From Siphonodentalium dalli (Eukaryota > Mollusca > Scaphopoda > Gadilida > Siphonodentaliidae), in assembly GCA_032622095.1 (NCBI GenBank), contig CP136068.1, positions 132,811,989-132,875,988 on the forward strand: a stretch of DNA of 64,000 nt, written 5' to 3'. The notes under the pieces were generated by a model. The model did not search any database. It worked only from the letters and a program-made list of their open reading frames with translations, and was not told the origin of the DNA. The position numbers and the translations under genes are program-made. Numbering within the stretch: the stretch's first letter is position 1; each line of letters opens with the position of its first letter. Positions 12,501 to 21,502 of this stretch are shown here, piece by piece.

Positions 12501-14475
12501 CAGATAAATATATTCCCGATGCTGTTTATTCAGTGTTGTAAAGTTCCCGTCAGAGCAGGTCAGAACATCAAAATGTTCCCAGGTTTTGAACTGGTGGAAT
12601 ATGATTACTACATACGTATCCTGAGTAGAGATTCACGTTACGGTCTAGTTGGCTCCATACAATAACCCGTTCATTCCCCGTGACGGATGGGTAGTTTCGT
12701 GCAGTGTCCGAATCGTTAAACTGTACTTGCAAGTCGGACCCAACATAGTAAAAGAACCTATGAAAACTTCCAATCTAAGCAGATCACTATGGATTACTCC
12801 CTCTCATTATAGAAGATCACTATGAATTAACTCCCTTTCACATACCTTACCGAGAACCTTCTCTGCCTTCCCGTGACCGTACCATGGTGCCGTGTCTATA
12901 TAGTTGATCCCATTACGTAGGGCCTCCTGTACGACTCTCAATGACTCTCCCTCGTCGGTTTCTCGGAACACACTCCCCAGCGAAGACGCTCCTGTTAAAT
13001 TGACATATAATAGCCCTGTGCCAATGCATTCTCTTATATATGCGAGTCGACCATAAGTCGCCTCGCATATATAAGATAATGCATTGGCTTAACGTATTAA
13101 AAATGATAAAAATGTAAGAAAAAAATTATAAAATTCTTGAAAGAAAAAATGGTAAAAAGTGTTAAAAAAAGTGTTTAGGCCAATGCATTCTCTTATATAT
13201 GCGAGGCGACCTATGGTCGACTCGCATATATAAGAGAATGCATTGGCACAGGGCATAACTGTAACTATCACAATGTGGTCAATGAACCGGTTCCAATGAT
13301 ATCCATATTTGTATGGTGTTATTATGACAGACCGAAGATATTTTAGGCTGTTGAAGCTTTATTTGGGCGTTTTTTGCCGTTTTGTTGGGTAAAGGGTTAA
13401 CCATTATTTACTAAGTTGATTCCCCCGTCAGTTATAAACATTCTATATTGGAATGGTATATTATTCATATGGAGGGGTGTTAATAAGTTCGATAAGTATA
13501 ATAAGTATAATAAGTTCAATAGTTGAACTTATTATCTGAACAGTTCCTAAGGGAACTACTCGTCTGTGAGTATTTAGTAAATAATGGTTAACGTAGTAAT
13601 TACTCGTTTTCATAAAACCACGAAATAAAATTAGGTCCATATCCCGAATAAGTTATTCTATCACTGTCAGTTTGTGAATCCACTCTGAGAACTCTCAGTA
13701 GTAAGAGAGATCAGTAAGTCGCAGCCATATTGAATTCATCCGACCCCCGTTCCGCGGTTTAAGTGATACAGGTCACAGTTGTGGAGGTGCCTTCCATATA
13801 TGGAACTCATGAATATTCAAAGACTCCATATATGGAATTCATGAATGCACCTCCAGAAATTTGACCGGTAACACTTAAACCGCGGAAAGGTAGCTGGATG
13901 GATCCAATATGGTCGCGACTCAGTGACAGGACTTAATATTATACATCAGGAAGTTATGTGTTTGAGTCTTTCAATATCCTTGCGCGTTATGTTAATGGAA
14001 ACGTTTGGTTAAGTTATAGCTTCGCGGAAGTGGTAGCTATATATAGGCCCAACAGTATTATCCATAAAGATTAGGCCGTAACACACTGACGTCGAACATA
14101 ATAATAAACACAATAGTTAACTGTTCTGAGTAGCTTACAATGTTTCTTCTCTCCCTGGTGAACATACTCTTCCGCATCTCACTCGAGAAGGAACACCACA
14201 CACTATTGAGAACTTAATTATTGTATATGTACTATTCATATAATGACTATATGTCTCCGAATGACTAATTCGTATAATAACTCTGTATTCTTTGCAAGAA
14301 AGAAAAACAATAGAGAGAAGCATTGGTTGTTAGTTTTTTTCCCCTGACATTCTGTTTACTCACCGAAGCTTAATTTGGAAACCTCCAGTCCGGTATCTCC
14401 AAGGGCGCTGTACTCCATTTTCTTCACGGCCTCGTCGTCATGGAAACCACTAACGTAAGTCTTCGGGAGACCCAT
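3210..14475 (-). CDS. Aldo-keto reductase, L-galactose dehydrogenase-like, spliced gene (whole locus)
   Basis: A spliced minus-strand gene for an NAD(P)-dependent cytosolic oxidoreductase of the aldo-keto reductase family, nearest in motif content to L-galactose/D-threo-aldose dehydrogenase-like members. Six exons (14475-14364, 12991-12846, 11335-11174, 10054-9924, 7673-7571, 3795-3664) join in phase to 262 codons. The four expected catalytic residues are visible: Asp in YIDTAP, Tyr in PWYGHG, Lys in STKTCRY and His in QVHD. The end of exon 6 (NASPISMGLLSNRG) is typical of this subgroup. Family members usually run somewhat over 300 residues, so about 55-75 C-terminal residues are missing; a divergent candidate last exon lies at 3210-3534. 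Introns are filled with mobile elements: two palindromic TTAA elements, a large hairpin, a LINE fragment, a 1 kb repeat and a satellite-like array. The substrate cannot be read from sequence. Family call strong; intactness of the 3' end uncertain. Confidence 0.9.
3664..3795 (-). CDS. Aldo-keto reductase exon 6
   Basis: A phase 0-0 exon of 44 codons: SKGIGIVNASPISMGLLSNR, then GSPSWHPADDDIKAVCKKAA and DYCK. The NASP..MGLL..RG..WHPA pattern is diagnostic of the L-galactose dehydrogenase-like subgroup. Acceptor TATTGCAG, donor GTGAGCC. Exon 7 should follow with residues of the type DIxxLAxxYSLxxxxISTxLVG. Confidence 0.9.
4166..4240. repeat. ATG/GAT trinucleotide microsatellite
   Basis: A run of GATGATGATG with a few interruptions gives Met-rich and His-rich frames on opposite strands; not a gene. 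Confidence 0.9.
4468..5247. mobile_element. Dispersed repeat C, copy 1
   Basis: Starts at TTAA then CGTGATGTGAAACT and is about 780 bp long. It is homologous to 53149-53933 throughout (TTCTCATAAATTGTATATC, CAACATGTGCCCAACACA, TCTATACATTTCCATCTCTC). It lies in the reductase intron between exons 5 and 6. No convincing coding capacity. Confidence 0.65.
5470..7370. repeat. Degenerate dimeric array, about 135 bp unit, in reductase intron
   Basis: AATTTGGTGGAAATCGGCG-like segments recur about every 130-145 bp (near 5577, 5700, 5836, 5977, 6357, 6487, 6617, 6745, 6875, 7022, 7164, 7312). Units alternate between a GCGCTAAA form and a CGACTAAAC form, so the true period is about 270 bp. Each carries CCCCTCTCYC tracts and a GGCGCCACTTTTGACATCTT or GGCACCAATTTGGCGTCTTT block. 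Confidence 0.7.
7571..7673 (-). CDS. Aldo-keto reductase exon 5
   Basis: Completes the split Lys codon from exon 4 and encodes EVIERSDVRIDTILTYCRAS followed by MNDNCLADFIPFLK. TYCRASMND matches the corresponding strand and loop in this subgroup. Acceptor TTTTCAG, donor GTAAGTTG, phase 0 out. It lies between a LINE fragment upstream and a degenerate satellite-like array downstream. Confidence 0.9.
8016..8395 (-). mobile_element. LINE 3'-end fragment
   Basis: The minus-strand frame reads FTRLRISNHKLAIEKGRH and LCIFCFDDAVEDEKHFLLEC, the C-terminal zinc-knuckle-like end seen in the LINE at 32.6-34.1 kb. The frame continues artificially into a neighbouring repeat (8398 onwards), so only the 3' part is LINE. 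It lies inside the reductase intron between exons 4 and 5. Confidence 0.75.
8398..9405 (+). mobile_element. Dispersed repeat R2, copy 1 (non-autonomous retroelement-like)
   Basis: Head ACTAGCAGTTGACCCGACTT, then TTGACCTTGAATTGACC, the block CGTAAGAAT..GTGTGGACCCAGA, and a tail of GACAGACAGACAAACAGA followed by AAAATATATATTAGA. The region 8880-9330 is nearly identical to 63440-63860. It resembles the short retroposed families of invertebrates that end in variable dinucleotide or GACA tails. No coding capacity. Confidence 0.6.
9924..10054 (-). CDS. Aldo-keto reductase exon 4 (catalytic His)
   Basis: Phase 0 in, phase 2 out. It encodes VHDIEFAPSLDVVINETLPA and then QKVKDAGKARFIGITGYPLG. The His in VHD completes the catalytic tetrad, and KARFIGITGYPL is a family signature. 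The acceptor is CGATTCAG and the donor GTGAGTAGC. Confidence 0.92.
10091..10691. mobile_element. Large hairpin element in reductase intron
   Basis: About 600 bp forming one long imperfect inverted repeat. Outer arms: ATCATTGATGAGTA (10109-10121) against TACTCATCAATGAT (10658-10670). Further in: GGAGTCCTTCTGCACTT against AAGTGCAGAAGGAGCC, and TGTCGTCTGCTT against AAGCAGACGACA, then GTACACTTTTAACTGA against AGTTAAAAAGTGTAC. No coding capacity. A related short element sits at 13397-13591. Confidence 0.65.
11174..11335 (-). CDS. Aldo-keto reductase exon 3 (catalytic Lys)
   Basis: A phase 0-0 exon of 54 codons: ALKTVPRSSYYISTKTCRYE (catalytic Lys in STK), then MFDFSAERTIRSVDESLNRL and GLEYVDVIQ. 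The acceptor is TTCTTTCAG and the donor GTTAGA. A Cys follows the catalytic Lys-Thr pair where relatives often carry Val-Gly or similar; this may be simple divergence. Confidence 0.92.
11940..12339. mobile_element. TTAA-flanked palindromic MITE, copy 1 (piggyBac-like)
   Basis: TTAA at both ends (11940-11943, 12336-12339) flanks inverted termini CCCTTTACCCAACA / TGTTGGGTAAAGGG. TTAA duplication with CCC termini is the hallmark of piggyBac-type transposition (established knowledge); no transposase is encoded. Two 69 bp near-perfect palindromes (11970-12038 and 12118-12186) are exact reverse complements of each other and are separated by an A-rich spacer. It lies in the reductase intron between exons 2 and 3. 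Confidence 0.85.
12846..12991 (-). CDS. Aldo-keto reductase exon 2 (catalytic Asp and Tyr)
   Basis: Phase 1 in, phase 0 out. It encodes GASSLGSVFRE followed by GINYIDTAPWYGHGKAE, holding the catalytic Asp and Tyr of the family. The acceptor is TTTAACAG and the donor is AAG|GTATGTG. A truncated palindromic TTAA element begins only about 20 bp upstream of the acceptor, so it occupies the usual branch-point region. Confidence 0.92.
13014..13400. mobile_element. TTAA palindromic MITE, copy 2, left end lost
   Basis: Same body as copy 1, with both palindromes and the right terminus TGTTGGGTAAAGGG followed by TTAA (13397-13400). The left inverted terminus is missing: the element starts abruptly at GCCCTGTGCC about 20 bp from the acceptor of reductase exon 2. 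A few mismatches (ATAAGT, AAGATAATG) break the perfect palindrome arms. Confidence 0.8.
13397..13591. mobile_element. TTAA-flanked hairpin element
   Basis: TTAA at 13397-13400 and 13588-13591 flanks termini CCATTATTTACTAA / TTAGTAAATAATGG. The inner part (AGTTGAACTTATTATCTGAAC) resembles the larger hairpin at 10091-10691, so this may be a shorter member of that family. It shares its left TTAA with palindromic MITE copy 2. Confidence 0.65.
13716..13922. mobile_element. Hairpin MITE
   Basis: Arms AGTCGCAGCCATATTGAATT...CCGCGGTTTAAGTG (left) and CACTTAAACCGCGG...GGATCCAATATGGTCGCGACT (right) are imperfect inverted repeats. An inner pair, GGTGCCTTCCATATATGGAA and CTCCATATATGGAATTCATG, repeats around the centre. 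It lies in the reductase intron between exons 1 and 2. Confidence 0.6.
14364..14475 (-). CDS. Aldo-keto reductase exon 1 (start codon)
   Basis: Begins with ATG at 14475 in a favourable context (A at -3, G at +4) and encodes 37 residues plus one base: MGLPKTYVSGF, then EYSALGDTGLEVSKLSFG, the conserved first strand of the barrel. A second in-frame Met lies just before EYSALG, but the first is preferred because related proteins carry a similar N-terminal extension. The donor is GTGAGTAAAC (phase 1). A TATATA-like run lies at 14488-14500, close upstream, but its role is unproven. Confidence 0.9.
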
Positions 14476-15424
14476 CTTGCAGTTCAGTTACTATATACTA
14501 TTGGTACCATACACAGAACACAATAAGCAGATAAATTTGAGGTTTCAGGTACATCAATATCCATCAAAACAAAACAGTTCAAAATGATTGCATGTACATT
14601 TTCGTATACATGCACATAACGAGTTAGTCTGGTCGATAAGAGGTTTGACGTAGAAAAAATTCTGGACTAAGTTGGTTCGGATACCATTTTTGAAGAGGAA
14701 TATGTCCTCTATAACATATCCAAGATCCGCTAACATCCGCTTTGAGCATTTTTTTGTAATTCAAAATGGTGTCCAAGATGGCTACCATTTTCCGTTAAGT
14801 CAGTTTGATGCAATTATAGTGCGACAATCGTGTCATGTGTATACAGATGTTTACATTTTTTTGAAGCTATGACATAACGTCACCTTTTTATGTTCAAAAA
14901 TTGGAACTCCGCGTCCGAGCTTTTACGTTTTTACTGATATCTTTAAGATCAGTTTCTGCTGTTATGGAACTGGTTGAAAATTGTGACTTTATTTTGTATG
15001 TTAACTGACCATTGGAGCAATGAAATATGCCATTCATGTGATTCCCGCCCATTCCGATCACTAAAAATTTCGATTTTACAGAACGAAGTATAATATTTCA
15101 CAAAAAAATCACCATTGGTATTCTAGTCATATTTCATCATGAAATGGAAAGAACTCTCTGGCTAAAAATGGCTGCCAGAATGGCGGATATATATCAACGT
15201 TTAACATTAATATTTCTGTTTTGTGAAATATTTTCTCTGTCCGGTGGAGTATTACATAAGTATAGGGTGATGCGAACCGTTCCATGTTCGATTCGCTTAT
15301 AAACCGCCGTATTGGTACGATCCTATTCGACACGTTTGACCGAGATTAGTGTATACAATATGTTATTTCTCAAACAGGCATACACATTGACAATAAGACA
15401 AAGAAATAAATATTCTGGCAGTAT

Positions 15425-16015
15425 TTAAAGGGGTACTGTACGCCATTTTCATTAAATTTCCGGTGACAACAACGATCTAATATCGATAATATATAGAAAC
15501 ATAAGTAATTTGAGTCGAAGATGTATTCTGTAAACGCTCAGGTTAATAGGCTATCTTAAAATTTAATAATTTAAAAGTTAATAATTTGATATAAATTGAA
15601 TTTATGACTGGAGCCATAAAATGGCGTCAATTAAATTACGAATTACCGTAATCAAAAATAGTAATTGAGGGATACTGGATTTTTAAACCGATCGCACACA
15701 CGATTGCTTAAAATATTATGATGATACGGGGAGAACACTCAAGCCACTCACTGACTAGCGACGATACAATAACTTAAATGATTATATGGGACTAGTATGC
15801 ATATAATATAACTTTTATTTGATTCATTTGGTTGAAAACTTTACAAAAATTACTCGACAACGACAATTTGTATTTTTGCATTCCGGTAAATTTGTCATCC
15901 GTAACATGACTTCGTACTCAACAGACTTTCAAATAATGGAAAAATTGTTACCTTATTCTCCGACTCGGAGACTATAGAAACCAACAACAACATGTGGCGT
16001 ACAGTACCCCTTTAA
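15425..16015. mobile_element. TTAA-flanked element with 17 bp inverted termini
   Basis: TTAA at 15425-15428 and 16012-16015 flanks AGGGGTACTGTACGCCA / TGGCGTACAGTACCCCT, a perfect 17 bp inverted repeat. The body is AT-rich without coding capacity. It lies about 950 bp upstream of the reductase start. Confidence 0.75.
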
Positions 16016-16942
16016 GCCTAGGCTTATTCATGCATGACAGTTTCCGCGATATAATAAATATTTATGATTTGTTTGTCCCGCAAACACCCGCGAGCATATC
16101 CGTGGCTGATAGCTGCAGGTCCGACATCCCCCAGACACACTGCATCATTCAAATTCAAATCAAACTGTTTAAATGATCAAAATGTGCGCGAAGCTCACAA
16201 AGGGGCCGCCTCTGTCTAAGGGCGTCCCTAACGCGCAAATGTGCCGCGTGCCCCCACCCCTCCCGACGGCGAATAAATGCTCTCGAAGGGAGCCTGTTTC
16301 AGCTAGTAATATATAATATCATAACTATGATGTTATACACATAAATATCACTATTAGTTGATATTCTCTCAAACCCTCACTCAACAAAAAGCCCTTCCGG
16401 CGAATCATATAAATTCCTAAATTCCTTTTTATTTTTTACTAAAAGATGCATGATCTCTCCCCGGAATCCTATGTATTACTTATGTCCATGAAATAATAAA
16501 TCTGAGTCCGAGGAAAGCTCGTGTTCGGCTTGAGTTATGATATTTCATGAGCTCTTCTCTATATACTGAATATTTTTCTTTCAATCTTCGTTTGAAACTG
16601 AGACAGAAACTGTTAATATTTCCATATATCAGACCAGTGCATCACGTTTCCGAGAAGAGATAAAACGCTATAGTAATCACTCGTCTCCTTTGGCTCACAA
16701 ACATATAAACAGTTTTTGTAAAATGCCCTAAACGTTTTGTGCTAGATTGTTTGTTATATATATATGATTAGTCTCTATGTGTACGTGGATAAGAATATTA
16801 ATATTTTTCACGCCATCTTATTAATTATTTATATAGTGATATTTGTTTTGGGGAAGCAGGAACAGGAAGATAGACCGGCAGGGCTATTTTACCCCCAGCA
16901 ATATACGTCATTATTATCTTGTTATATGTCCATCCCATTGTA

Positions 16943-17000
16943 CTCTCTCTCTCTCTCTCTCCCTCTCTCTCTCTCTTCTATGTCTGTCTGTCTGTCTGCC
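16943..17000. repeat. (CT)n followed by (TCTG)n microsatellite
   Basis: TCTCTCTCTC runs pass into TGTCTGTCTGTCTG. Short Ser-rich frames here are not genes. Confidence 0.9.
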
Positions 17001-17507
17001 TCTCTCGATCTCTCAATTGAACAATGAAGTAAAACAAGTTTTTGGAGGTCTCCAGTTCCCCACAATGGCAGACTGAATGACCTGATTTCGGGTTGTGTCG
17101 AACATTTGACGCAAATATGAGCAGAACAAACACAACCAGGTGATCGTAAATCACTAAATACAGACATGAACTGTGCACACATACAACAGTAATAATATAT
17201 AATGCTGTTTCCGTCGTCTTTCCATAGTATTCACTCACGTGTACCATGTTGGAAATATCCATGTAATTAACATGTTAATTTTCATGTATGGCCTATAAGT
17301 TACAGTACCTATGTAACTATGCCCTACGTGTAATTGTCCGACGCGGTGTGTAATCCATTTCGGGATTCTATGTTCAGTTTGATTCGATACCAAGATACTG
17401 ATTCGGTTTCAAGATTCGGTTCGACTTCAAAAGTAGGATTCACAAGGCCGTACACATATATACGTTGGAATATAATATGCTCTCACCCCTAATGACATTA
17501 GCGATCG

Positions 17508-17757
17508 TTAACCCTTCCATGACTGGAGCTTCCTGAAATTTTGCGAAAACCCTGCATTCTTTTATATACGCGAGCCTCCCATTGGGAGCCTAGCATATAT
17601 AAGAGAATGCATTGGGCTAACAATATTCGCCTTGACCTTTTAAGCCAGTGCATTCTATTGTATATGAGAGGGTCCCTATGGGAGACTCGCATATATATGC
17701 GAATGCACTGGTACAGAATATTTAATGCTGTACCAGTGCCCGTCATGAAAGGGTTAA
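17508..17757. mobile_element. TTAA-flanked MITE, diverged relative with two imperfect palindromes
   Basis: TTAA at 17508-17511 and 17754-17757 with termini CCCTTCCATGAC / GTCATGAAAGGG. Two imperfect palindromes resemble those of the 400 bp family (GCATTCTTTTATATACGCGAG...; GTGCATTCTATTGTATATGAG...), but the loops, spacer and termini differ. It appears to be a sister family with the same double-hairpin layout. Confidence 0.7.
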
Positions 17758-18865
17758 TTGTTGGAAACCTATATTTGGGATGTTCAATAGAAAATAAAAC
17801 AACAATACATGTTTCCAGTTAATATACCTTTCACGAGTACATCCCTTCGTCAGCTTGTCCCAGAAAGATAAATAGTCAACCAACATTCCACCCTTCAAGC
17901 TAACGTGGATATGAACATGCATCTGATATACCGTAACTAGATAACGATGAGTATTTTAATCTAAACATCATAGTTTAAACAAACATATTGTTTTCGCTAA
18001 CGAATGTAGATTATTTTCACGTCTGACATCGTGTGTAGTTTTCCCATTGGCTGAGGACACACGTACCACAGTATCGATGGCATAGTATGTGTGACAATTT
18101 ATTTGTTATAAGCAACTAAGTAATTGAAATTATGCCCCTTGGCATTTGTGTAGGGAAACTCGAGTCAGCATAAAAACAAAATTCATAGGCTATGTTAATT
18201 CCTCGGCCATTTGTGTGGGATTGTTCGTCAAGCGTCTACGTTGGTCGCCAAATTTAGTAGGGGTGATGTTATTTTTCTATACTGAATTTTTGTCCACAAA
18301 AGGTCGTAGTTGTGGAAATGCCAATATATTTCCATGAATAAGATAGGAAAGGCACCATTTCTTTTTTGACAAAATATTTCCGACGTGGAGTTCTAAACGC
18401 CAAAATATAAAGTTTGTCTCAGTACCGTAATGAATCGTGGGTATGCATGTCTTACTCCTAGCGCTGTCGGCTATGGGAAATAATTAGTTGATTGTAACGT
18501 ATAATGTTGGAGTTTGGTGACAATTGGTCGTCATAATAACTAAGCCATAGCTGCGCATGTCGCCCGCATTTATCTACCGGAATGTCTTGTCGTTGTAAAT
18601 TATTACTCAACACGCAGTGTTAAATTGTGCATCCTAACACACAAGTCCACCTGATAGCTTAATGCATGCCCCCTTTCTGTCAACAGTAATGGTTGTTATT
18701 ACTAATAACAAATCGCCCGAGTAATTTCTTAGCAAATATAAGTGAGTAATACCTTGGACCAGTTGTATGTAATTGTTATGTCGCGTTCACATGTACGGTC
18801 GACTGGTGATACGTAGTTGGCCCTTGTGGGCATGGGCACGTTACTGTTAGGAGAACTGCAACGAA

Positions 18866-19265
18866 CAAAACGACATCTAAATCGTAAGTGCTGGACATCA
18901 CCAATGAACTCCACCCTGTCTTCGGAAGGAATTAGAAGACGCGAATGAGAAGGAATTCGCCAACTGATATTTACAAGTTATTTGAGAGAGTGCTATATCT
19001 TAGATCGCGGAGACGTACATGCCGTCTTCAATCGCCGTCCATCCGTTACAACACGGTTACGAAAAAGGGATCAGTTGCACCATGACATCCGGTTTTGGGC
19101 AAGAATGTATCAGTTACGCCAGGGAACAACATAATAAGTTTTACTCATATATATTGGACGTGCGCATCTAAATATTTAGTGCTGGACAAGACCAATGAAC
19201 CGGTATGGAATTTCTCACAGTCTTCGGAAGGAATTAGAAGACGCGGATGAGAAGGAATTCACCAA
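18866..19265. repeat. Direct duplication of about 100 bp
   Basis: A block with CATCTAAAT..., AGTGCTGGACA, ACCAATGAAC and then GTCTTCGGAAGGAATTAGAA plus GAGAAGGAATTC occurs near 18870-18963 and again near 19150-19267. The intervening DNA is not related. Origin unknown. Confidence 0.55.
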
Positions 19266-19887
19266 CTTCACGAGGTAACAATAAATGTTTAAACATTGAT
19301 AGGTGCATACATGTGTATTAGCAGGAACGTATTATTATTAAGACATAATATTTCACATTGGGATGACCATTATAATTTATAGTTTACATACATTACAGGA
19401 TGGCTGGACCAGGTGTCACGGTCCAAGATGTATAAATTTCCAGTGCGACCCGTGCCTATACGTTACAATGCTGTGTGCGAATGTTCTTCGGTGAGGCCAC
19501 CTGCGTATTTGCGGTACACTGCTTTTCGCATTATGTGTGGTAAATTTCTTTTATTATGAGTGTGGGGGTGACAGAATGTTCATCCAAATCATGTAATTGC
19601 TGTTTATCCACTGATATATACATAACAGTCATTCTATGTCGATTTATCATCGTTTTCAGCGTATAAAATATGCCCCATTCTATGATTGCGCATGGGAGGG
19701 AGGGGGTGATCGATATGTCCAAATATTTTATGAGCTACTTTACATGGTGTTTTCTTTTTTCTTCAGGCTGAACATGTCGGAGTTCCATACCATATTGCAA
19801 AAATGACTCTATTTATTGCGAAACAGGATACTGTTATGAGATAAGCGTTGACTCCATATGAATAGCTTGCGACAACACTTGGTGAAA

Positions 19888-20170
19888 CCTTGGTGAAACG
19901 CAATGGGTTAATATATCAAGTCGACTCATTGTGCGGAAACTCAGCGGGCAACATAGCTATATATGGCACAGTAATTACGTCACCAAAGGATGCGGACACA
20001 CGTACCACAGTTGCGATGGCATAATATATAGGTGTGACAATTTATTGTTGTAATTTGGTGGCAATTGGTTGTCATATTTATGTGCCATAGCTATCCATGT
20101 TGCCCGATGACTTTCCGCACAATGAGTCGACTCGGACTCGACCAATTAACCCATTGCGTTTCACCAAGGT
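19888..20170. mobile_element. Hairpin MITE
   Basis: Arms CCTTGGTGAAACGCAATGGG (left) and CCCATTGCGTTTCACCAAGG (right, about 20150-20169) form a 20 bp inverted repeat, with inner arms GTCGACTCATTGTGCGGAAA and TTTCCGCACAATGAGTCGAC. A related segment (TGACTCATTGTGCGAATATG) recurs at about 20544-20565. Confidence 0.65.
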
Positions 20171-20623
20171 TAATCTCTACTCATTACGTTTTGCTACATT
20201 GTATTCTCTATAATTGCTCGATCGATCGTCCAGAATTGTGTTTGACCGTGGCAATCCCTCATTCACTCACATGCCATGCATGTATTACGCTTTGTTGATA
20301 TAATCTCAATTCATGTTAATCCACTTACATTAATTTCATGCGTATTACGACAGTTCCCCAATTGCGTTTTTTATTTTGCGACGTTTAGTTCTCCGCATAA
20401 TTCCGCTAATATTATCACGTGGGCCAATGAAGCTGTGTCGGAACTGTTGGAGGAAATGCAGCTGCGATAAAGTATCTAGCATAAACAAAGCGAACTATAC
20501 AAGGACCAAAAACAAGAAAAAGACTGATTATAACGAAGTTTGGATGACTCATTGTGCGAATATGCAGCGGGCGACATTGCTGGCTATGGCATATTAATTA
20601 TGACAACCAATTGTCACCAAACT

Positions 20624-20757
20624 CCACCATAATAAATTGTCACATCTACTATGCCATCGCTACTGTGATACGTGTGTCCGCAGCCAAACTCCACCATAAT
20701 GAATTGTCACACCTACCATGTCATCGCTACTGTGGTATACGTGTGTCCGCAGCCATT
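20624..20757. repeat. Direct tandem duplication, 67 bp x 2
   Basis: CCAAACTCCACCATAAT... followed by TGCCATCGCTACTGTG and ACGTGTGTCCGCAG occurs twice in a row with a few differences. Inverted relatives lie at about 18050-18110 (GACACACGTACCACAGT) and 19990-20050, so this is a piece of a dispersed element. Confidence 0.6.
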
Positions 20758-21502
20758 GATTAAGGTGGCCCATGACCAGTGCATTTGGTGACCTGAACTT
20801 GTGCTAAATAGCAGCTCTTCCTTGTGTTTTCGAAGAAACAATGCACATACATACAAGTATGTTCCAGTACTTATGAAAGGTAAACAGTCCATATACATTA
20901 ATTGTACTGCTTAAATACTTCAAACTGCATGGGGTAGGTAATGCTATTGGACACATATTATAGCCAATGATAGTATGTAATCACAAAGCACAATATGGCT
21001 TCATAATTCCTTATGTTCATGTCTGGAAAATCCATATCATCAAAACCTAATAGGATAATTACATTGTTTTAACTTCCATTTGTTAAAGAATATTCATTAT
21101 TCCCAAAAGATACTGAGAAATAATGTACATGAGATAAGAATGTTGGTGAGACGGGTGATGCCTGCATGGTGATTGGTGCTTTTGTGGTTAGTGATTACAT
21201 GTTCCGTTGTCCTCTCCTATATATCTTGCCATGCCGTGAATAATTATGAATGCTTATCGTTTTTAAGTGAGACTTACTTGAACAATGTGAACTCGCAGTT
21301 GGTTTCGACGTCGGTTTATTTATTTATTTATTTATTTTTTTCGATACGAACCTCGATCTCTGTGCCATAACTACACATTGTGCTTCCTGTTGTATATTCA
21401 CTACAACCGTGACGAATTTTGAAATTGTTGATATTTTCGTTTCGACTTCCTGTCTCAAAATAAGGAGGTGATTTGAGGTTCGAGTACTGTATATATATAT
21501 AT

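Larger units (their letters stand above)
14476..17507. other. Upstream flank of the reductase, mostly unassigned
   Basis: Contains the TTAA element at 15425-16015 and the (CT)n run at 16943. The remainder shows no exon I can support; a non-coding first exon of the reductase could be hidden here. Confidence 0.5.
17758..21500. other. Gene-free region with hairpin-element pieces
   Basis: Apart from the duplication at 18866, the hairpin at 19888 and the 67 bp repeat at 20624, pieces of the same dispersed element (GACACACGTACCACAGT, TTTGGTGACAATTGGTCGTC) recur near 18055, 18510 and 19990. A (TTTA)n run lies at about 21320. No gene seen. Confidence 0.5.

Noticed and set aside
16764-17262. Ser/Leu-rich short frames
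   Set aside because: Produced by the (CT)n and (TCTG)n microsatellite.
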